Counted from the first letter of the stretch, positions 8,175-17,530 are shown. The stretch: DNA of 64,000 nt from Microbacterium sp. W4I20 (GCF_030816505.1 NZ_JAUSYB010000001.1:806001-870000), one strand, 5' to 3'. Notes: a model not told the origin generated them from the sequence alone. Made by a program: numbers and translations.

Positions 8175-9257
8175 TCAGGCCGCGGCGATGAGCCGGTCTG
8201 CGGTGCGCCGTGCCCACGTCTCGGCATCCGCGAGCGACTCGACCGTGAGCGTGTCGGGGGGCTCGTGCGCGTCGACGACACGGGCAATCGTGTCGACGAT
8301 GCCGAGGAACGACAGCCGTCCCTCATGGAAGGCATGCACCGCCTGCTCGTTGGCCGCGTTGTACACGGCGGGGAACGTGGCGCCCGCGCGGCCGACGGCC
8401 TTCGCGAGGGCGACCGCCGGGAAGGCCTGGCTGTCCAACGGCTCGAAGGTCCATGACGACGCCACGGTCCAGTCCAGCGGCCGGCCCACTCCGCCGACGC
8501 GGTGCGGCCAATCGAGACCGAGCGAGATCGGCAGCCGCATGTCGGGTGGCGACGCCTGCGCGATCGTCGATCCGTCGATGAACTCGACCATGGAGTGGAC
8601 GATCGACTGCGGGTGGACGACGACGTCGATGTCGTCGTAGGCGATGTCGAACAGCAGGTGCGCCTCGATCACCTCGAGCCCTTTGTTCACGAGCGTCGCC
8701 GAGTTCGTCGTGACCATCCTCCCCATGTCCCAGGTCGGATGGGCGAGCGCCTCCGCGGGGGTCACCTGCGTCAGCTCCTCACGGCTCCGCCCGCGGAACG
8801 GACCGCCGGATGCCGTGACGACCAGCCGCCGCACCTCGGCGTGGGTGCCCGAGCGCAGCGCTTGAGCCAGCGCCGAATGCTCCGAGTCCACGGGGACGAT
8901 CTGGTCGGGTGCAGCGGCGGCCAGCACCAGCTCCCCGCCGACGATGAGGGACTCCTTGTTCGCCAGCGCCAGGGTGCTTCCCGCCTTCAGCGCCGCGAGG
9001 GTCGAACCGAGACCGATCGATCCGGTGATCGCGTTGAGCACCACATCGGCGTCGACGTCTCGGACGAGCTGCTCGGCCTCGTCCGCACCGAGAGCCGTGT
9101 CTTCGACCTGGAACTGCGCGGCCTGCTCAGCCAGCATCTCGGTGTTCGAGCCGGCGGCGAGACCGACCAGCTCGAACCGCCGGGGGTTCGCTCTGATCAC
9201 ATCCAGAGCCTGCGTTCCGATGGAGCCGGTGGAGCCGAGGACGATGATGCGACGCAT
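8175..9257 (-). CDS. dxr: 1-deoxy-D-xylulose 5-phosphate reductoisomerase
   Basis: First committed enzyme of the MEP pathway: NADPH-dependent conversion of DXP to MEP in the cytosol. The NADPH-binding [14 protein letters not shown] is at the N-terminus; [29 protein letters not shown] and the lid/C-terminal [14 protein letters not shown] motifs are all present. 360 residues is slightly short but has all core blocks. The ATG is preceded by TAGGCT-N6 on the minus strand, so it is probably leaderless. It works in the same pathway as ispG at the other end of this block. Confidence 0.97.
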   Translation of the reverse strand: MRRIIVLGSTGSIGTQALDVIRANPRRFELVGLAAGSNTEMLAEQAAQFQVEDTALGADEAEQLVRDVDADVVLNAITGSIGLGSTLAALKAGSTLALANKESLIVGGELVLAAAAPDQIVPVDSEHSALAQALRSGTHAEVRRLVVTASGGPFRGRSREELTQVTPAEALAHPTWDMGRMVTTNSATLVNKGLEVIEAHLLFDIAYDDIDVVVHPQSIVHSMVEFIDGSTIAQASPPDMRLPISLGLDWPHRVGGVGRPLDWTVASSWTFEPLDSQAFPAVALAKAVGRAGATFPAVYNAANEQAVHAFHEGRLSFLGIVDTIARVVDAHEPPDTLTVESLADAETWARRTADRLIAAA

Positions 9258-9263
9258 GCCGCC

Positions 9264-9269
9264 AGCCTA
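9264..9269 (-). promoter_or_regulatory. -10 element (TAGGCT) of dxr, leaderless spacing
   Basis: TAGGCT-N6-ATG on the minus strand, identical in sequence and spacing to the ispG element; this suggests the two MEP genes are started in the same manner. Confidence 0.5.
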
Positions 9270-9293
9270 GGACACCGGTCTCAGACCCCTCGC

Positions 9294-10259
9294 CTACTTC
9301 TGCTGCTGCTGAACCGGCGTGGTCGCGAGGATGTCGACGACGAAGACCAGGCTCTCCTTCTGGAGTTCGCTGGTGGCGTCGCCGCCGTAGGCCTCGGACG
9401 GCGGCATCTTGACGACGACCTGCGAGCCGACCTTCTGGCCTTCGAGAGCCTTCTTGAAGCCCACCACGACGCCGGAGGTCTGGAACTGAGACGGTGCCGC
9501 ATCGCGGCTCCAGCTCGAGTCGAACTCCTCGCCGTCAGACCACTTGACGCCCTTGTACTGCACGACGACGAGATCGCCTGCTCCGACCGTCGGGCCGTCG
9601 CCCTGCTTGAGGACCGCGACCTCTGTCTCGGTCGGAGCGTCTTCGTCGGGGATCGTGATGGTGGGAGCGCCCTTGTCGTCGAGCTTCACGGTCGGCATCC
9701 CGGGGGTCGGGTCGACCGGTGTGCCGGTGGCGACCTCGGGGAGGTGCTCGACGGCCTCGGCGTACACGACCACGTTGCCCACGCCCTCACCGAGCATGCT
9801 GCCCGGGAGCGTGAGGACGATCCGCGAGCCGACGGGCTTGCACTCGAGCGCTGCGACGAAGAGCGATGACTGGTTGGTGTCGAGGAGCACGGGCAGCAGG
9901 CCGTCTTCGCCGCGTGCCGAGGAGTCCACCACTTCTCCGGACTTGGCATCGACGATCTGATACTGCACGGAGACGAGGTCGTTGACGCCGATCTCGTCGC
10001 CGTCGCCCTCGCTGATGACCGTGCGCTCGACCCCTGCGAAGGCCGCATCGGCGGGCACGGTCACCTTCGTGTCGGCGCCCTCTCCGTCGACGACGACCGA
10101 GTCGGAGGTCGCCCCGGACTTCGCGTCCAGTGCGCAGGAGCTCGCCGCCGTCGGCTCGGGCGTGCTGGAGCTCTCCGGCGCAGCGCCACCGGCGCAGCCC
10201 GCCAGCAGCAGAGTCGCCGCAGCGACGGTGGACAGGAAGATGAGCGGACGCTTGCGCAC
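9294..10259 (-). CDS. Lipoprotein with two FKBP-type peptidyl-prolyl isomerase-like domains
   Basis: Probable extracytoplasmic folding factor. The signal peptide ends in the lipobox LLAGC, so it is a membrane-anchored lipoprotein. Two FKBP-like repeats follow: a degenerate one (GDEIGVNDLVSVQYQIVDAKSG) and a better conserved C-terminal one (VGAGDLVVVQYKGVKW, FDSSW, VVGFKKALEGQKVGSQV, PSEAYG), ending VFVVDIL and a run of glutamines. The GTG at 10259 (VRKRPLIFL) is chosen because it puts Arg/Lys at the head of the signal peptide and has GAGG upstream; a further in-frame start at 10304 adds 15 residues that spoil the signal. Downstream of dxr, codirectional with it is the next gene but separated by only 37 bases. 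Confidence 0.88.
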   Translation of the reverse strand: MRKRPLIFLSTVAAATLLLAGCAGGAAPESSSTPEPTAASSCALDAKSGATSDSVVVDGEGADTKVTVPADAAFAGVERTVISEGDGDEIGVNDLVSVQYQIVDAKSGEVVDSSARGEDGLLPVLLDTNQSSLFVAALECKPVGSRIVLTLPGSMLGEGVGNVVVYAEAVEHLPEVATGTPVDPTPGMPTVKLDDKGAPTITIPDEDAPTETEVAVLKQGDGPTVGAGDLVVVQYKGVKWSDGEEFDSSWSRDAAPSQFQTSGVVVGFKKALEGQKVGSQVVVKMPPSEAYGGDATSELQKESLVFVVDILATTPVQQQQK

Positions 10260-10370
10260 AGTGGGACCTCTGGATCGCGGGCAGGACACCCCATCCTCCC
10301 CCATTCCCCTTTGCCCGCGCTGGGAGGCGCGTCGCGAGTCTTCATTCCCGCGATGGCATGGATCCGGGAG

Positions 10371-10376
10371 TAGCCT
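10371..10376 (+). promoter_or_regulatory. -10 element (TAGCCT) of the acyltransferase gene, leaderless spacing
   Basis: TAGCCT-N6-ATG places the predicted transcription start on the ATG at 10383. Confidence 0.45.
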
Positions 10377-10382
10377 GCTCTG

Positions 10383-11180
10383 ATGACCTCTGAGCAGTCC
10401 GTCGAGCCCGAATCCTCGTCAACGCCGACTGCCTCGGACGAAGAGAGCTCGAAGCCCCGGCACGCCGGGTTCGCCTATTCGCTCGGCCGCGGTCTGATCA
10501 GCCCGCTCGCTCGCCTGGTCTACCGCCCCCGTGTCGAGGGTCGGGAGAACGTCCCCCTGACCGGGGCCGTGATCTTCGCGAGCAATCATCTGTCGTTCAT
10601 CGATTCCATCGCCATCCCGGTGGCCGCTCCCCGCCCCGTGCACTTTCTCGCGAAGTCGACGTACTTCGAGGGCACCGGTTTCCGCGGGTGGCTCAGTCGC
10701 ACGTTCTTCCAGTCCATCGGTGCCATCCCGGTGCGCCGCGGAGCCGGTCAGGCGGCGCTGGATGCGCTCGACCTGCAGCGCCAGCTCCTCGACGAGGGTC
10801 TCGCCGTCGCGCTCTATCCCGAGGGCACCCGGTCAACGGACGGGCGTCTGTACAAGGGTCGTACCGGCGTGGCCTTCCTCGCACTGCAGACCGGCGCACC
10901 CGTCGTTCCGGTCGGCCTGATCGGCACGGACAAGGTGATGCCGGTGGGCGCGAAGGTCCCGAACCGCTCGGAGCGCATCACCGTGCGGTTCGGCGAACCG
11001 CTCGATCTCTCCCCGCACGGCCCTGCGACGAGCGGGCGGGCGCGGCGACTCGCGACCGACGACATCATGGCGGCGATCCATGCGCTCTCCGGGCAGGAGC
11101 TCGCCGGCGCCTACAACGAGGCTCCGGCGCAGGGCACGATCGAGAAGATCAAGCAGGCGCTGCCGCACGAGCGGCGCTGA
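10383..11180 (+). CDS. 1-acyl-sn-glycerol-3-phosphate acyltransferase (PlsC family)
   Basis: Transfers an acyl chain to lysophosphatidate in phospholipid synthesis at the inner face of the membrane. The catalytic motif NHLSFID gives the His-X4-Asp pair (about residues 63-68). The substrate block YPEGTRSTDG (about 141-150) and the later GAPVVPVGLIGT match PlsC blocks III and IV. An acidic, Ser-rich N-terminal extension of about 30 residues precedes the domain. 265 residues. Actinobacteria have several paralogs and the exact acceptor is unknown. Converges on the osmC-like gene. Confidence 0.9.
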   Translation: MTSEQSVEPESSSTPTASDEESSKPRHAGFAYSLGRGLISPLARLVYRPRVEGRENVPLTGAVIFASNHLSFIDSIAIPVAAPRPVHFLAKSTYFEGTGFRGWLSRTFFQSIGAIPVRRGAGQAALDALDLQRQLLDEGLAVALYPEGTRSTDGRLYKGRTGVAFLALQTGAPVVPVGLIGTDKVMPVGAKVPNRSERITVRFGEPLDLSPHGPATSGRARRLATDDIMAAIHALSGQELAGAYNEAPAQGTIEKIKQALPHERR

Positions 11181-11203
11181 CCCGCCTCGCCTCGCGTCGG
11201 CCG

Positions 11204-11702
11204 TCAGGCGAGTGCGGTGACGGTGGCCTGGTGACGCACCGGGAAGTTCATCGAGTTGGCGATGAAGCACCACTCGTTGGCCTGGGTGTGCGCCCGCTCC
11301 GCGGCGTCGATCATCGACTCGTCCGCGACGACGACCTCGGGGTGCAGCATCACCTCGACGAAGGATCCGCCGCCGGCTCCGTCCTCCCGCATCAGACCGC
11401 TCGCCCGATCGCTGTACGACACGACGACCACGCCGACGGTGACGCACGCGTGCAGGTACGACAGGAGATGGCACTCGGACAGCGACGCCAGCAGCAGGTC
11501 CTCGGGGGTTCCATCTCGACGGATCGCCGCGAAAAGGCTTGTCTGCCGACGCGAGGAGTTCCGACTTGCCGTCGACCGCGATGGTCACGTCGCGGCGGTA
11601 GTCCCGGTAGCCGCTCGTCCCACTGCCGGTGTTGCCGGTCCAGGTCGTGGAGAGCGCATAACGGTGCTCGCCGAGGGCGCGGGGGGTCTGGTGCTCTGCC
11701 AT
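11204..11702 (-). pseudogene. OsmC-family peroxide-resistance protein, apparent +1 frameshift
   Basis: Two overlapping minus-strand frames together make a complete OsmC protein. The first, from the ATG at 11702, runs MAEHQTPRALGEHRY ... FRGDPSRWNP. The second continues EDLLLASLSECHLLSYL ... NEWCFIANSMNFPVRH to the stop at 11204. The frames join at a run of five G (11504-11508, plus strand); with four G the gene reads through as WNPEDLLLASLSECH. Both peroxidatic cysteines (SECH, NEWCF) survive, in the second part. Proteins of this class reduce organic hydroperoxides. A single indel in a homopolymer with otherwise perfect family agreement points to a base-call error or a very recent mutation. 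The stretch before the ATG (CAGACT-N6-ATG) is shared divergently with the asparaginase promoter. Confidence 0.8.
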
Positions 11703-11721
11703 CCGACCAGTCTGCCAGGGA

Positions 11722-11727
11722 TACAAT
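11722..11727 (+). promoter_or_regulatory. -10 element (TACAAT) of the asparaginase gene, leaderless spacing
   Basis: TACAAT-N6-GTG is one of the closest matches to a consensus -10 in the window. It places the transcription start on the GTG at 11734. Confidence 0.55.
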
Positions 11728-11733
11728 CGACGG

Positions 11734-12729
11734 GTGCCGGAGACTCTCACTGTTCAGGATGCCGTCGAGCTCGCCGTCGTCGAGCGGAACGGGTTCGTGG
11801 AATCCCGGCACGCGGGGGCCGCGGTCGTGCTGTCCCCCGATGGAGACATCGTCGCCCGACACGGGAACGTCGATGCGCTGATCCTCCCGCGATCGAGCCT
11901 CAAGCCACTGCAGGCCGTGGCGTGCATCACGGCGGGAGCTGTGCTCGAAGGCGAGCAGCTGGCGCTGTCGACGGCGAGCCACACCGGAACGGACCGGCAT
12001 GCGTCCGTGGTGCGCGACATCCTCACCGAAGGCGGTCTGACCGAAGACGACCTGGGCTGCCCGCCCGCCTGGCCGAGCGACTCTGCGACCCGCGACGAAC
12101 TCGTGCGCGAGCACGGTCAGGTTGCCCGTGTGCGCATGAACTGCTCGGGCAAGCACGCCGCGATGCTTCGCGCGTGCGTCGCGACGGGGTGGCCGACCGA
12201 CGGATACCTCGACCCCGCGCATCCGTTGCAGTCGCACATCCGGGACGTCGTGGAGCGGCTCTCCGGCGAGAAGGTCGCGCATACAGCGATCGACGGTTGC
12301 GGCGCGCCCGTGCACGCCCTGACTCTCACCGGCCTGGCCCGCGCGATCCACCGCATCGGCACCGCCTCCGATCGTTCGCCGTTCGCTCTCCACCGCGTGG
12401 CCGGCTCGCTCGTCCGCGCCGTGCGCGAGCACCCGTGGACCATCGAGGGGCCCGGGCGTCCGGACACCGTCGCCATCGAGAAGCTCGGCGTCTTCACCAA
12501 GGGCGGGGCCGAGGGCGTCATGGTGATGGTCGCCCCGAACGGCACCACCGTGGCATTGAAGATGCTCGACGGCGCGCCGCGCGCTTCGACGATCGTCGCC
12601 GCCACCCTTCTCGCTCGCGCCGGCGGCCTGAACGACGCCGAGGTGCGCACGCTCGGCGATGCGCTCCCGCTCGAGGTCCTCGGCGGCGGGAAGAACGTGG
12701 GAGTGATCCGCCCCGGCGCGGGTATCTGA
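11734..12729 (+). CDS. L-asparaginase II family protein
   Basis: Asparaginase of the Rhizobium etli AnsA / PF06089 family, which hydrolyses asparagine to aspartate and ammonia and is unrelated to the E. coli enzymes. Motifs typical of the family are RSSLKPLQA (about residues 50-60), STASHTGTDRH, RMNCSGKHAAML and IDGCGAPVHALTL; the family uses Ser, Lys and Cys residues from these blocks. 331 residues, normal for the family. The GTG start is supported by the leaderless -10. Converges on the EccC-like gene. Confidence 0.88.
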   Translation: MPETLTVQDAVELAVVERNGFVESRHAGAAVVLSPDGDIVARHGNVDALILPRSSLKPLQAVACITAGAVLEGEQLALSTASHTGTDRHASVVRDILTEGGLTEDDLGCPPAWPSDSATRDELVREHGQVARVRMNCSGKHAAMLRACVATGWPTDGYLDPAHPLQSHIRDVVERLSGEKVAHTAIDGCGAPVHALTLTGLARAIHRIGTASDRSPFALHRVAGSLVRAVREHPWTIEGPGRPDTVAIEKLGVFTKGGAEGVMVMVAPNGTTVALKMLDGAPRASTIVAATLLARAGGLNDAEVRTLGDALPLEVLGGGKNVGVIRPGAGI

Positions 12730-12752
12730 CCTTGGGCGGGCGGCCTGTCCGC

Positions 12753-15581
12753 TCACCCTGAAGCGAGCGCCGGCAGCACCACACGGCGCGGTGGCTGCGC
12801 ATCACGCACTGACCACGCACGTCCGGCGTGCGGCCTCGCGTACGGCGGCAGCTCTTTCACACCGGCGAGCTGCCGGAGGTCTGCCGGCTGCTCGGCACGG
12901 ATGAGGATCTCCCCCTCGGCGCGAACCCGCTGCCAGACCGACCAGCTGCGCTGCCACGTCTCGGCGTCGGCCACCATGATGCGCCGGGCTGTCGGGTCAT
13001 GCGGCTCAGCACCCGCGAGGATCACCTCGCAGTCCGGATGGGCGGCGCGGAGCCGCTCGGCGACGACATTGGCCGCGGACGAGACGACGGCGGTGACCGC
13101 GGCTCCCGGAACCCAGGGATCTGGGACCAGCGCACCCTGCGCCCTGCTCGTGTCTTCCTCGACCCAGGCGAACTGAACCTCGCGCTCGCCGATCCGCGCC
13201 CGCCCTGGCTTCCGCTCCCTCACGAACCCGGATGGCTCTCCCCCGGCGGCCAGGTGCTCCACCCTGCTCGACATCCGCAGCAGTGCACGCCTCGGGAGCA
13301 TGTCGAACAGCCGCCCTGCCGGCCCGGCCGCGCGTGCCGAGGTCAGCACGAACGTGGTGCCCACCGCACCACGGACGATCTGCTCCCAGCGGTGTGCGAA
13401 CTGCTGGGCGTGCTCGACAGGCAGCGCGGCGATCAGGGCGTCCAGGCCGTCGCACAGCACGAGCTGCGGCGCAGCCTCGGTCTGCGCTGCCCACGCGGTG
13501 ACCCGATCCCACGCCGACTCCAGATCGTGCGGCACCCACACCGCATCAGGGCGCTGAGCGGCGATCACCCGTAGTACCGACGTGCGGCCGGACCCGGGCG
13601 CACCGAGCACGGCCAGACCACGGTCGACGCCGCAGCGGAGCACCTCCAACGGCTGCGCCTGATGGTCGGGATCGTCTGCGCGGCCGAGCACGACGTTGTC
13701 GGCCACCGCCGCGGCGGCGCGAGCCCGGCGCCCCGCAGGAACGACCGCAGGGCGCGTCTGCTCCGAGAGCTCGGCGAGCGCGAGACGCGTGGGCAGTGCA
13801 GGGAGCCACGGACTCTGCGGCGGATCCGATGCGGCCCAGCGCATACCGATGCGCCGCAGATCCGACGCGCCGGTGAGCGCGACGCGCACGGTGACGGGAC
13901 TGCGATCCTCCGGCCGCCGCACGAGGCCGAGGCCACGCGACGTCGCGCCCCCGGGAAGCTGCGCCGCGGCATCCGTCCCGATGACGAGCCTGCTGTCGGC
14001 AGCATCGGCGACCCGCAGGCTGATCCGCAGCGGGCAGTTGGCGGCGAGAGCGTCCCGCGCGACGCCCGAGGCTCGCTGCGTACCCAGGATGAGGTGCATC
14101 CCGAGCGCGCGCCCCCGCGCTGCCACGTCGGTGAACACCGCGCCCAGGTCGGGGTGCTCCTGCAACAGGGCGGCGAACTCGTCGACCACGATGATCAATC
14201 GGGGCATCGCCGCCTCCCGGACATCACGCGCACCCGCTGCCGCGAGCACTGCTTCGCGACGACGCAGCTCCGCGGTGAGACTCGAGACGCCGCGCCTGGC
14301 GCCGTCCTCGTCGAGGTCGGTGATCACGGCAGCCACCTGGCGGAGTTCCCGGAGCGGCTCGAAGGCCGTGCCGCCCTTGAAATCGGCCAGGATGAAGGAC
14401 ACCCGTTCCGGACCGTTGGCTGCGGCGATGGCCGTGACCCACGTCACGAGCAGCTCGCTCTTGCCGGTTCCCGTCGTGCCGGTGACGATGGCGTGCGGCC
14501 CGTCTTCCACGATGTCGACCACGACGTCCTCGCGTTCGCCGCGACCGATCACCGCGGGCAGTCCGCCGTCGGCGGCGGACTGCGACAACTCGTGCAGCGC
14601 CACCGACTCGGGCACGGCGTCGGAATCGTCGGATTGCAGCAGGCACGTCTGAGCAACGGCCGCTGCCTGCGCAGCAGACAGGCACTCCACCGCGACCTCG
14701 GAGATGCCCTGCGGTGTGCGCAACACGGCTGCGCGCGGTTCGACGACGTCGATGACGGTCGTGATGCCCTCCGGTACGTCTGCCCCGCTCTCGACCAGCC
14801 AGATCAGCGCGTCGGCATCGACACGACCGGTCGCGGCAGAGCCCACGCCCAGGCGGAGCCCGCCGCGTCGCAGCCGGGTGGCATGCGGCAGCGCTCCGAG
14901 TCCGATCCGTGCAAGCTCGGCGCCGACGAGCGAGAGCTGTGCCGCGCTGAAGCGCAGAGACAGCTGCACGACCAGGGCACGCGCTGTCGCATGGATCAGC
15001 GGTTCCGCGCCCCGGAGGCACACGCCGCCACCCAGAGGCACCGTGATCGGGGCATCCTGCAGAATTGCGGCACGCTCCCGGAAGGCGCGCCCGCGCTCGT
15101 CATCGCCGCCGCTGCACCGCACGCCGCTCGGCACGGTCCCGCTTCCGACGACGACCACCGTCGACGCATCGGGCCGGAGTGCACCGCGCAGGGGCGGCTG
15201 CGCGAGGCACGACGCGGCATCCGGTTCGAGCAGGCGCAGACGGCCGATCGCCTCCTCGTTCCGGCGCTGCAACTCCTCCTCCGCCGACGCCCACCCCGCC
15301 TCTGCGTCTTCCTTACTCCGCCGAAGGTCTCGGCGTCGACTCCGCGCGGCGTCGAGGAGCGATGCGACCAGCATGAGAGGCCCCAGCGCAGCGAAGCACA
15401 GGGCCATCAGCGATCCCGTGATCAGCCAGAGGACGACGCCTGCCGCAACGGGCATGATGGCTGCCATGAACGGCAGGGATGGCCGCCGTGCGAGAGCGGG
15501 CGCGGCGCGGGAAGCGAGATCGGAAGAGATTCCATGCCGTTCAGTGCACAGCATGATCCACCGGAGAGCGCACCTGTCCAC
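12753..15581 (-). CDS. FtsK/SpoIIIE-type ATPase, EccC/EssC-like (type VII secretion type)
   Basis: A membrane-anchored motor of 942 residues. Two hydrophobic helices (about 38-75) are followed by a variable region, then a full FtsK/SpoIIIE ATPase with GTTGTGKSELLV (about 365) and Walker B LIIVVDEFAALL (about 465). A second, degenerate ATPase has GAPGSGRTS (about 660, Lys replaced by Arg) and VLCDGLDAL. EccC/EssC proteins pump WXG100 effectors through ESX machines and usually have three ATPase domains; this has two. No WXG100, EccB/D/E or mycosin gene is in the window. It starts 15 bases after the PP2C gene ends and is probably cotranscribed with it. Role in secretion is inference. Confidence 0.82.
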   Translation of the reverse strand: MDRCALRWIMLCTERHGISSDLASRAAPALARRPSLPFMAAIMPVAAGVVLWLITGSLMALCFAALGPLMLVASLLDAARSRRRDLRRSKEDAEAGWASAEEELQRRNEEAIGRLRLLEPDAASCLAQPPLRGALRPDASTVVVVGSGTVPSGVRCSGGDDERGRAFRERAAILQDAPITVPLGGGVCLRGAEPLIHATARALVVQLSLRFSAAQLSLVGAELARIGLGALPHATRLRRGGLRLGVGSAATGRVDADALIWLVESGADVPEGITTVIDVVEPRAAVLRTPQGISEVAVECLSAAQAAAVAQTCLLQSDDSDAVPESVALHELSQSAADGGLPAVIGRGEREDVVVDIVEDGPHAIVTGTTGTGKSELLVTWVTAIAAANGPERVSFILADFKGGTAFEPLRELRQVAAVITDLDEDGARRGVSSLTAELRRREAVLAAAGARDVREAAMPRLIIVVDEFAALLQEHPDLGAVFTDVAARGRALGMHLILGTQRASGVARDALAANCPLRISLRVADAADSRLVIGTDAAAQLPGGATSRGLGLVRRPEDRSPVTVRVALTGASDLRRIGMRWAASDPPQSPWLPALPTRLALAELSEQTRPAVVPAGRRARAAAAVADNVVLGRADDPDHQAQPLEVLRCGVDRGLAVLGAPGSGRTSVLRVIAAQRPDAVWVPHDLESAWDRVTAWAAQTEAAPQLVLCDGLDALIAALPVEHAQQFAHRWEQIVRGAVGTTFVLTSARAAGPAGRLFDMLPRRALLRMSSRVEHLAAGGEPSGFVRERKPGRARIGEREVQFAWVEEDTSRAQGALVPDPWVPGAAVTAVVSSAANVVAERLRAAHPDCEVILAGAEPHDPTARRIMVADAETWQRSWSVWQRVRAEGEILIRAEQPADLRQLAGVKELPPYARPHAGRAWSVRDAQPPRRVVLPALASG

Positions 15582-15596
15582 AGGCGCGCTCGACTA

Positions 15597-16394
15597 CTAT
15601 TCGGATTCTTCGAGTGTGGAGGACTCTTCGGGCTCACCGTTCACCTGGACGATGACGAGGGTCACGTTGTCGCGGCCGCCGTTCTCCAGGGCGGCGGCGA
15701 GCATCGCGTCGACCGCGGGGCCGGGTTCGGCGTTCTCCCGCAGGAAATGCTGGATGCCGTAGTCGGTGAGCTCCTTGGTGAGCCCGTCCGAGCAGATCAC
15801 GAAACGGTCCCCCGCGCGCACATCGATCGTCACATAGTCGGGGGCGTTCAGCTCGCTCGCACCGACAGCGCGCGTGATCACGTTGCTGTACGGATGCCCC
15901 TCGGCCTCCTCGGGGCTGATCTTGCCCGCGGCGATCAACTCCTGCACCACCGAGTGATCGGTCGTGACCTGCACGAGCCGGTCGTCGCGCAGCAGATACA
16001 CGCGCGAGTCGCCGATGTTCAACGACACCCACTGCGGCTCGTCGCCGTCGACGTCGAGGAAGACGCCGGTGAGGGTCGTTCCTGTGCCCTCGTCGGTCGT
16101 CTCCGGGTGATCGGCGATGTCGCCGATCGCGAGTTCGAGCGCACTCTCGATCGCCGGTCTCGTGACCTCACCCGCATCGACCATCGCCTGAAGACGCGAG
16201 ACCGTGCTGCGGCTGGCGATCTCGCCGCCGGCGTGTCCGCCCATTCCGTCGGCGACGATGAACAGGGGGTACTCGGCGAGGAACGCGTCCTGATTGGTCT
16301 CGCGTCGCCGTCCCTGATCGGTGGCGCCTGCCCACGAGAGCTGCAGCGGACGCTGCGCAACCGTGACGCTGTGCGTCTTCGTCGTCTCAGACAC
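15597..16394 (-). CDS. PP2C-family Ser/Thr protein phosphatase (PstP/Stp type)
   Basis: Removes phosphate from Ser/Thr kinase targets in the cytosol. The 265-residue catalytic domain has the metal-binding motifs GRRRETNQDAF, VADGMGGHAGGE, NIGDSRVYL, TDHSVVQELI, ITRAVG, ICSDGLTKEL and GGRDNVTLV. No membrane helix is seen, unlike mycobacterial PstP. The GTG at 16394 is chosen because GGAGG lies six bases upstream; the open frame extends another 49 codons without domain support. The gene leads into the EccC-like ATPase on the same strand. Confidence 0.93.
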   Translation of the reverse strand: MSETTKTHSVTVAQRPLQLSWAGATDQGRRRETNQDAFLAEYPLFIVADGMGGHAGGEIASRSTVSRLQAMVDAGEVTRPAIESALELAIGDIADHPETTDEGTGTTLTGVFLDVDGDEPQWVSLNIGDSRVYLLRDDRLVQVTTDHSVVQELIAAGKISPEEAEGHPYSNVITRAVGASELNAPDYVTIDVRAGDRFVICSDGLTKELTDYGIQHFLRENAEPGPAVDAMLAAALENGGRDNVTLVIVQVNGEPEESSTLEESE

Positions 16395-16473
16395 GTACTG
16401 CCTCCGATGGACCTGCGGCCATTCGGGCGGTCGCAGGATACTCACACATCGTAGTAGAACTCCCCTGCTGCGA

Positions 16474-17457
16474 TCACACTCGCGCGCCCGGATCCTCGGG
16501 CAACGGGAAAAGGGAATCGATGAGCGCGAGCTCGGCGGCATCCGGACGCCAGGCTTCCCCGGCGGCGGCGTTGGCCTCGACCTGCGCGGAGGTCGTCGCG
16601 CCTGCGATCACGCTGGAGACCGCCTGCTGTGCGAGCAGCCAGCCGAAGGATGCCTGCAGCATCGTGATGCCGCGCTCATCGCAGAAGGCGCGGAAACCTT
16701 CGATCGCCTCCCACGGCGCCTGCTCCCACACGTGCCGTCGCGTTGACATGATGCGGCTCGACGCCGGTCCGCCCTCCCGGGTGAACTTGCCCGTCAGCAA
16801 CCCGTTGTGCAGGGGAAAGTACGGGAAGAAGCCGAGACCGTAGCGCTCGACCGCCGGCAGCACCTCACGCTCCGCCGCACGCGCGAGCAGCGAGTAGTGG
16901 TTCTGCGCCGAGATGAACCGTCCCGTGGAACGTTCCCGCGACGTGAACTCGGCTTCGGCGATCTGCCACCCCGTGAAGTTGGAGTGTCCGTAGTAGCGGA
17001 TCTTCCCCTCGCGAACCAGGTCGTCCAGGGCATCCGTCGTCTCCGCGATCGGAGTCCCCGGATCCGGCAGATGCAGCTGGTACAGGTCGATCCAGTCGGT
17101 GCGGAGCCGACGGAGCGACTCCTCCACGGCGCGTCGCACGTATCGGCGCGATGCGCGGGCGCCCGGGAACTCATATCCCATGTCCCGCTCCTGACCGAAC
17201 TTCGTCGCGAGGACGACCCGGTCGCGCCGGCCCTCCAGCGCCTCCCCCATCAGCTCCTCACTGCGGCCCGCGACGGCGCCGTACATGTCCGCGGTGTCGA
17301 GGAGTGTGATCCCGTTGGCGATCGCCGCATCGATCACCTCGCGCGTACCGGCGAGCGTCTCGGTCGCGGTGCCGCTGCGGCCGAAGTTGTTGCAGCCGAG
17401 GCCCGTGGGCGAGACGAGGAGACCGGAGGCGCCGACACGGCGCTGCGACATGACCAT
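16474..17457 (-). CDS. Aldo/keto reductase
   Basis: NADPH-dependent oxidoreductase of the AKR superfamily, TIM-barrel, cytosolic. The catalytic tetrad is visible: Asp in LLDTADMYG with Tyr four residues on, Lys in LATKFGQ, and His in YQLHLPD. The C-terminal cofactor region has SVIAGATTSAQVEANAAA. 327 residues. Two in-frame ATGs lie six bases apart (17457, 17451); GGAG sits four or ten bases upstream of them respectively, so the start is uncertain by two codons. Substrate unknown. Confidence 0.9.
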   Translation of the reverse strand: MVMSQRRVGASGLLVSPTGLGCNNFGRSGTATETLAGTREVIDAAIANGITLLDTADMYGAVAGRSEELMGEALEGRRDRVVLATKFGQERDMGYEFPGARASRRYVRRAVEESLRRLRTDWIDLYQLHLPDPGTPIAETTDALDDLVREGKIRYYGHSNFTGWQIAEAEFTSRERSTGRFISAQNHYSLLARAAEREVLPAVERYGLGFFPYFPLHNGLLTGKFTREGGPASSRIMSTRRHVWEQAPWEAIEGFRAFCDERGITMLQASFGWLLAQQAVSSVIAGATTSAQVEANAAAGEAWRPDAAELALIDSLFPLPEDPGARV

Positions 17458-17530
17458 GTTCTCCACGTTAGTCGCCGGGGGCATCCGGGCGGCGGCGCGC
17501 GACCGACGCGGGGCCCGACCGGGACGACAG

